From: Flavobacteriales bacterium
GTDB lineage: Bacteria > Bacteroidota > Bacteroidia > Flavobacteriales_E > Vicingaceae
DNA: 64,000 nt
Assembly (NCBI GenBank): GCA_002706365.1
Contig: PALM01000020.1
Coordinates: 248,001 to 312,000, forward strand
Direction of reading: 5' to 3'
Position numbers and translations under genes: made by a program. Shown piece after piece: positions 59,786 through 64,000 of the stretch; within the stretch, counting starts at the first letter, position 1; every line of letters starts with the position of its first letter. The notes under the pieces were generated by a model. That model was not told where the DNA came from. It searched no databases and worked only from the letters and a program-made list of their open reading frames with translations.

Positions 59786-60543
59786 GAAGCAGCTTTGATT
59801 ATTTCTACAAATGAGTCTGCATCTAATGAAGCTCCTCCAATCAATCCACCATCAACATCCTTCTTTGAGAAGAGCTCAGCTGCATTATCTGGCTTACAAC
59901 TACCACCATAGAGAATGCGGATCTCATCAGCAATGGAAGATCCATACTTGTTTGAGATCTCTGCTCTAATGTGAGCGTGCATCTCCTGCGCTTGATCTGA
60001 ACTTGCAGTCTTTCCTGTACCAATGGCCCAAACAGGTTCGTAGGCAATGATCAGATTGGAAAAATCACTTTCATCCAAGTCGAATAAAACAGCTAATTGA
60101 TCGGCAATTACCTCTTTCTCTTTGCCGGACTCTCTTTCTTCTAAAGATTCTCCAACACAAAAGATCGCTTGAATATCCTCCTTAAGTAATTGATTCACCT
60201 TGGCAATCAATTCATCGTCACTTTCTTGCTGATATACTCTTCTTTCGGAATGTCCAACCAGACAGTAATCCACACCAACCGACTTCACCATGCTTGCAGA
60301 AACTTCTCCTGTGAAGGCACCGGAAGTCTCTTTATGCACATTTTGAGCACCCAGAGCTAGCCTACTATCCTTTAAAAGGCCATTTAATTCGTTCAAATGA
60401 ATAAATGGAGGAATTAACACCACATCTAGGTCATTCTCCATTTCCATACTCTTTAATGAATTGACAATTCCCTTTGCAAGACTTAGTCCCTCATCGAGGT
60501 TCATATTCATTTTCCAATTTCCGGCTACTACTTTCTTCCTCAT
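59773..60543 (-). CDS. tpiA: Triose-phosphate isomerase
   Basis: This 256-residue TIM barrel has VVAGNWKMNMN at the start, catalytic His in CLVGHSERR, Glu in IIAYEPVWAIGTGKTA and the phosphate loop IRILYGGSCKPDNA with GGLIGGASL. It interconverts DHAP and GAP in glycolysis. It lies 14 bp after the DppB-like gene. Confidence 0.97.
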   Translation of the reverse strand: MRKKVVAGNWKMNMNLDEGLSLAKGIVNSLKSMEMENDLDVVLIPPFIHLNELNGLLKDSRLALGAQNVHKETSGAFTGEVSASMVKSVGVDYCLVGHSERRVYQQESDDELIAKVNQLLKEDIQAIFCVGESLEERESGKEKEVIADQLAVLFDLDESDFSNLIIAYEPVWAIGTGKTASSDQAQEMHAHIRAEISNKYGSSIADEIRILYGGSCKPDNAAELFSKKDVDGGLIGGASLDADSFVEIIKAASWSF

Positions 60544-60557
60544 TTACGGTTTTATAT

Positions 60558-61631
60558 CTATTTGATTCTCAGTCTTGGATCGAGTAATCCGTAGATCACA
60601 TCCACTATAATATTGATCAGCACAAAAATAATCGCGATAAGCAAAACAGCCCCCATAACTATGGGTAAATCATACTGCTCTAGCGCATTTACTATTTCCC
60701 ATCCTATTCCTTTCCAGGAAAAGATGATTTCCACAAAGACCGCACCTGCCATTAAGCTTGCAAACATACCTGAAAGCGCTGTCACTACGGGATTCATAGC
60801 ATTCTTCAAAGCGTGTTTCCAGAGGGTGACGGAATTGCTTAAACCTTTGGCTCTAGCAGTTCTCACATAATCCATCGAAAGTACATCTAAAAGAGAGTTC
60901 CTGCTTAATTGCAAGACTACGGAAAGCGGCCGAATACCTAGTGTAAGCGCTGGAAGCACCAAATTAGCCCAATTGATGTACTCTCCCCTTCCCAGATCAT
61001 CTACCTCATACAAACTGCCACTCATATTCAAACCGGTTAGATCGGTAAGAAGGTAGCCAAATAGCCAAGCGAAGATTACACCTACAAAGAATGAAGGCAA
61101 TGCCATTCCAGAGGTGGCTATAAGCAATAGAAAGCGATCCAAAAAGGAATCCCTGAACAAGGCAGCTAGCGTGCCTAGGAAAATACCGAGAATTGCGGCC
61201 AAGAGTATTGAAGCTAAGGCAAGTATTGCAGTCTCAGGCAAGCTCTCGAGCAATATCTCAGAAACCCTTCTCCTGCTCTGATACGACTGCCGCAAATAGG
61301 GTTTCTTCAAGAGAAAAGTATAATTCTCCGTCTCAAACAAGCTTACTCCCTTGTACTTATTCTCATCCAGAAAGTAAGGAGACTCTTTATCTAGGCTATG
61401 ATAGGAAAGCGGTGAAAGATCATTGAGATAAAGTGCATATTGATAGAAAATAGACCTATTGAGGCCTAACTCCTCTCTAATCTCATCAATAGCTTCCTGA
61501 TCAGCTCTCTGTCCGAGCATCATCCTTGCAGGGTCACCCGGAAGGACATTGAAAATGAAAAACACCAAAGTAACTACTCCCAGGAGCACTAAGACTCCGT
61601 ACAGCAACCTTCGGATGATGAATGCGAACAA
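60558..61631 (-). CDS. Orphan DppB-type ABC transporter permease
   Basis: This 357-residue protein begins MFAFIIRRLLYGVLVLLGVVTLVFFI, has GDPARMMLGQRADQEAIDEI and the EAA loop MDYVRTARAKGLSNSVTLWKHALKNAMNPVV. It should be an inner-membrane permease half. The start is TTG, 1 bp after the DoxX-like gene's stop; no ATG fits. No partner permease, binding protein or ATPase is nearby; it may work with the partly complete system at 28-32 kb or another locus. Confidence 0.88.
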   Translation of the reverse strand: MFAFIIRRLLYGVLVLLGVVTLVFFIFNVLPGDPARMMLGQRADQEAIDEIREELGLNRSIFYQYALYLNDLSPLSYHSLDKESPYFLDENKYKGVSLFETENYTFLLKKPYLRQSYQSRRRVSEILLESLPETAILALASILLAAILGIFLGTLAALFRDSFLDRFLLLIATSGMALPSFFVGVIFAWLFGYLLTDLTGLNMSGSLYEVDDLGRGEYINWANLVLPALTLGIRPLSVVLQLSRNSLLDVLSMDYVRTARAKGLSNSVTLWKHALKNAMNPVVTALSGMFASLMAGAVFVEIIFSWKGIGWEIVNALEQYDLPIVMGAVLLIAIIFVLINIIVDVIYGLLDPRLRIK

Positions 61632-61632
61632 A

Positions 61633-62898
61633 TTATCTCAGTTGATTAACATCAGGCATATCATTCAAATGCCATTTTCCTTTAACGGTACCTCTTTCTA
61701 GATACACTATACCAGGATTCGACCTGACAATAGTTTTCAACACGATTCCGTCTGTCACGTAGAACTCCAATGGCAAATTGTATTCTGCAATAAGTTTATC
61801 CTTTTCCTCTCTTGAGGCTGCTGACAAACCAATTGTGATCACATCTTGCTCTGAACCTTTAATAGCAAATTCCCTGATCTTATCCCAAGCTGAATTATCG
61901 GCAGCAGAAAGATCATAAGCTACAATAAGCACGAGACGCTCTTGCGACATAAAGATATCTGTCATTTCGCCACCACCATGTGCTACAATTGAAAAGTCGG
62001 TAATGGGGGCTACATCTCCCTCATCAATGAGCGTATTGTCTGTACTCACCCATTCCCAATCTTTATCTTCCCAGATCTTAGAAGCGGTATACTCTTGCAT
62101 ATTCATTTCAACTACTTCTCCGGTTTCTGTATTCTTATAGGTTAGGATATTCTCATAGACAGGAGGCTTCGCATTTGGAGGCAATGTCATTTGCTCTGGA
62201 ATATTCTTTCCAACCGCATATGGTCTAAAATCTTTGAAAGGAAGGTGCTCAACCGCCCAAATTCCAATGATCAAACTCAACAGTGCCGAGCTAATTGTTG
62301 AAATAGGCGCTCCAAGCTTATTGGCCCTGCTGAATTTCAGAATAAGATTTATTGCCAACACTCCTACTGTGAAGTAGAATGGCATCCACCATTCCAGCTG
62401 AATAGATAAGAATACCATTGCGATTGCTGAGATCACAAAATAGATCGTATCAAAATTCCTGTCAGGGAATGGAATGATCTCATTTCGCTTGAAGAACAAC
62501 AAGAGGATCAATACCAGCAATATGAGGTCTTTGTAGAATGATTCCCATGGAGTGAGTGGAATTGCATCGCCAAAGCAACCGCAAGAACGAACGATCTCGA
62601 ATACTGCAGAAGCAAATGTCAAGATCGTAAAGAAGATGATCATCAAGAGCAGTAGCCAGGATGCATTCTTGAATTTATAACCAACCAAAACCGCAATACC
62701 CAATACAATTTCAAAGATGCAAAGAGCAGCGGCTAAAGGCACTAAGATCTCATGAAGCCAGCCCCAATCCATTCCAAACTCGATGAAATACTCCTCAAGT
62801 TTATAGGAGAAGCCCAATGGATCGTTCAACTTCACCAAACCACTGAAAATAAATAGGTTTCCTACTATTAGTCTCGCTAAGTGCAAAATCGTTCTCAT
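61633..62898 (-). CDS. DoxX/MauE-like membrane protein with a thioredoxin-like C-terminal half (BT_3928 family)
   Basis: This 421-residue protein opens with a DoxX/MauE-like four-helix membrane domain (MRTILHLARLIVGNLFIFSGLVKLNDPLGFSYKLEEYF; CGCFG near residue 110). Further membrane segments (to about 220) lead to a periplasmic C-terminal half with a thioredoxin-like pattern lacking a CxxC. The family is conserved in Bacteroidota beside DUF1599 and tpiA. A redox or electron-transfer role is suggested by the MauE-like part and the CGC motif, but is not shown. Confidence 0.82.
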   Translation of the reverse strand: MRTILHLARLIVGNLFIFSGLVKLNDPLGFSYKLEEYFIEFGMDWGWLHEILVPLAAALCIFEIVLGIAVLVGYKFKNASWLLLLMIIFFTILTFASAVFEIVRSCGCFGDAIPLTPWESFYKDLILLVLILLLFFKRNEIIPFPDRNFDTIYFVISAIAMVFLSIQLEWWMPFYFTVGVLAINLILKFSRANKLGAPISTISSALLSLIIGIWAVEHLPFKDFRPYAVGKNIPEQMTLPPNAKPPVYENILTYKNTETGEVVEMNMQEYTASKIWEDKDWEWVSTDNTLIDEGDVAPITDFSIVAHGGGEMTDIFMSQERLVLIVAYDLSAADNSAWDKIREFAIKGSEQDVITIGLSAASREEKDKLIAEYNLPLEFYVTDGIVLKTIVRSNPGIVYLERGTVKGKWHLNDMPDVNQLR

Positions 62899-62918
62899 CT
62901 ATTTGTTGTTTTAGATTA

Positions 62919-63461
62919 TTATTTCTGTTCCGACAATTGAATTAACGCAAATAAGGCATAATTGATCATATCGAAATAATTGGCATCCAATCCTTCTGAA
63001 ATTATGGTCTTGCCATCGTTCATCTCGATCTGACGAATACGCATAAGCTTTTGAAGGATCATATCGGTTAGAGAAGATGTGCGCATTTCTCGCCATGCTT
63101 CATCGTAATCGTGATTCTTATTCTCCATCAATTGCTTGGCTTCAGCCAAATACTGATCATATAGTTTTAACAAAAGCGCTTCGTCTAGATCAGATTCTTC
63201 ACTGTAACCCTTCTCCAATTGGATCAAGGCCATGATCGAGTAATTCACAATTGCCTTATACTCATCATCAATTCCCTCATCTACTTTTGAGCTGAGCTTT
63301 TCCTCTAAACTGCGAATCCGCTTTGCTTTGATGTAAAGCTGATCTGTGAGTGAGCTCGATCTGAGGATTCTCCAGGCAGAGCCATAATCTTTCATCTTCT
63401 TCTCAAAGATCTCTCTACAAGCTGCTGCTTCGCGATTGTATTGTTCAGAGGTCTTTCTCAT
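62919..63461 (-). CDS. DUF1599 domain protein
   Basis: This 180-residue protein has two repeats of the DUF1599 unit: EKKMKDYGSAWRILRSSSLTDQLYIKAKRIR and ENKNHDYDEAWREMRTSSLTDMILQKLMRIR, each with the acidic D-Y...W pattern. It resembles nucleotide-pyrophosphatase-like (MazG/dUTPase-type) helical proteins. Its position next to folP and the DoxX-like gene is the standard Bacteroidota arrangement. The function is not established. Confidence 0.88.
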   Translation of the reverse strand: MRKTSEQYNREAAACREIFEKKMKDYGSAWRILRSSSLTDQLYIKAKRIRSLEEKLSSKVDEGIDDEYKAIVNYSIMALIQLEKGYSEESDLDEALLLKLYDQYLAEAKQLMENKNHDYDEAWREMRTSSLTDMILQKLMRIRQIEMNDGKTIISEGLDANYFDMINYALFALIQLSEQK

Positions 63462-63482
63462 GCTTTGTCTTACTTTTGAGGA

Positions 63483-64000
63483 ATGGATTATAGTCGCGAA
63501 AATAGCCCTTTTTCAACGAAATTTTCCCTGCGAAGAGGGGGTGATTTGTTTGAGTGGGATAGCCCATTGATCATGGGGATTCTCAATCTAACTCCCGACT
63601 CCTTTTATGACGGTGGTGAGTATCAATCAGATGCAGCAATATTGAAGCAAGTTGAAAAGATGATTGAAGAAGGAGCCGATATGATCGACATAGGTGCTTT
63701 TAGCTCTAGACCAAATGCTAAACTCATCGACGAAGAAGAGGAGAAAAAGCGACTTATGGGTCCTCTTAAAACCATTCGAAAGCAATTTCCAGATGTGTTA
63801 ATTTCTATTGACACATACAGAAGCACCATTGCAAATGAAGCGATCTATCTTGGGGCTGATATCATAAATGATATCTCAGGGGGCAATTTTGATAAAGAGC
63901 TACCTAAACTGCTAGCAGAAAGAGGTATTCCATATATATTAATGCATATGCAGGGAAAGCCCGATAATATGCAGGACAAGCCAGAATATGAAGATGTAAG
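63483..64000 (+). CDS. folP: Dihydropteroate synthase (3' partial)
   Basis: The frame from ATG 63483 is open to the right edge. It reads SPLIMGILNLTPDSFYDGG, the folP signature, then GADMIDIGAFSSRPNAK, LISIDTYRSTIANEAI and GADIINDISGGNFD, all matching the pterin- and pABA-binding parts of DHPS. It condenses pABA with the pterin pyrophosphate in folate synthesis. The gene is divergent from the DUF1599 gene (21 bp between starts). It runs past the window edge. Confidence 0.94.
   Translation, partial: MDYSRENSPFSTKFSLRRGGDLFEWDSPLIMGILNLTPDSFYDGGEYQSDAAILKQVEKMIEEGADMIDIGAFSSRPNAKLIDEEEEKKRLMGPLKTIRKQFPDVLISIDTYRSTIANEAIYLGADIINDISGGNFDKELPKLLAERGIPYILMHMQGKPDNMQDKPEYEDV

Overview
The window looks like a chromosomal segment of a Bacteroidota bacterium, most likely a marine or freshwater flavobacterium-like lineage, although the order is not certain. 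Four genes encode secreted proteins with type IX secretion (T9SS) C-terminal sorting domains. Many starts are preceded by the Bacteroidota -7 box TAnnTTTG. Conserved Bacteroidota neighbourhoods are also present, such as folP / DUF1599 / DoxX-like protein / permease / tpiA / prmA. Most of the window is ordinary chromosome with short operons on both strands.

0-6.3 kb: two T9SS cargo proteins, a DUF3820 protein, a 2OG-Fe(II) oxygenase carrying a repeat-derived insertion, a phytanoyl-CoA dioxygenase-like protein, two hypothetical proteins, a TPR protein and a LuxR-type response regulator. 6.3-14.7 kb: an FAD oxidoreductase and a loose carbohydrate set (GH106-like lipoprotein, GH28 enzyme, sugar-porter MFS transporter), plus a pentapeptide-repeat membrane protein and a lipoprotein. 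14.7-19.1 kb: an apparent operon of an MbnP-family protein with a T9SS tail, two diheme cytochrome c peroxidase (MauG/MbnH-type) lipoproteins, a Tat-exported class V aminotransferase-fold protein and the MFS transporter. This resembles the MbnP/MbnH copper-protein maturation pair rebuilt for surface export.

19.1-28.1 kb is the accessory part. Two tRNA genes (Pro-TGG and Ser-GCT, both on the minus strand) are each followed by a tandem pair of about 121-141 bp units that open with a 29-nt hairpin whose arms covary. Between them lie an AsmA/DUF748-type protein, an acetolactate-decarboxylase-family lipoprotein, and a run of eight small minus-strand genes from about 23.1 to 27.5 kb. Those genes are separated by related intergenic elements whose ends match integron core sites (GCCTAAC / GTTAGGC). 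Two toxin-antitoxin modules sit in the run. I read this as a candidate integron-type cassette array without an integrase in view, and it is the most interesting signal in the window.

28.2-48 kb: an oligopeptide-type ABC transporter (binding protein and two permeases), a PgpH-like 7TM-HD phosphodiesterase, thiolase, NlpC/P60 peptidase, cyclophilin, VTT-domain protein, Lon-substrate-domain protein, CoA-binding protein, purT, ndk, 3-methyladenine glycosylase, fmt, a cupin, lnt, a T9SS protein, an HU protein, and a ribosomal protein bTHX with a long histone-H1-like tail. 48-64 kb: an M48 peptidase lipoprotein, clpS, two giant secreted proteins (1712 aa with TPR, PD40, coiled coil and two SPOR domains; 1482 aa of unknown family), then prmA, tpiA, an orphan DppB-like permease, a DoxX/MauE-like protein, DUF1599 and the start of folP.
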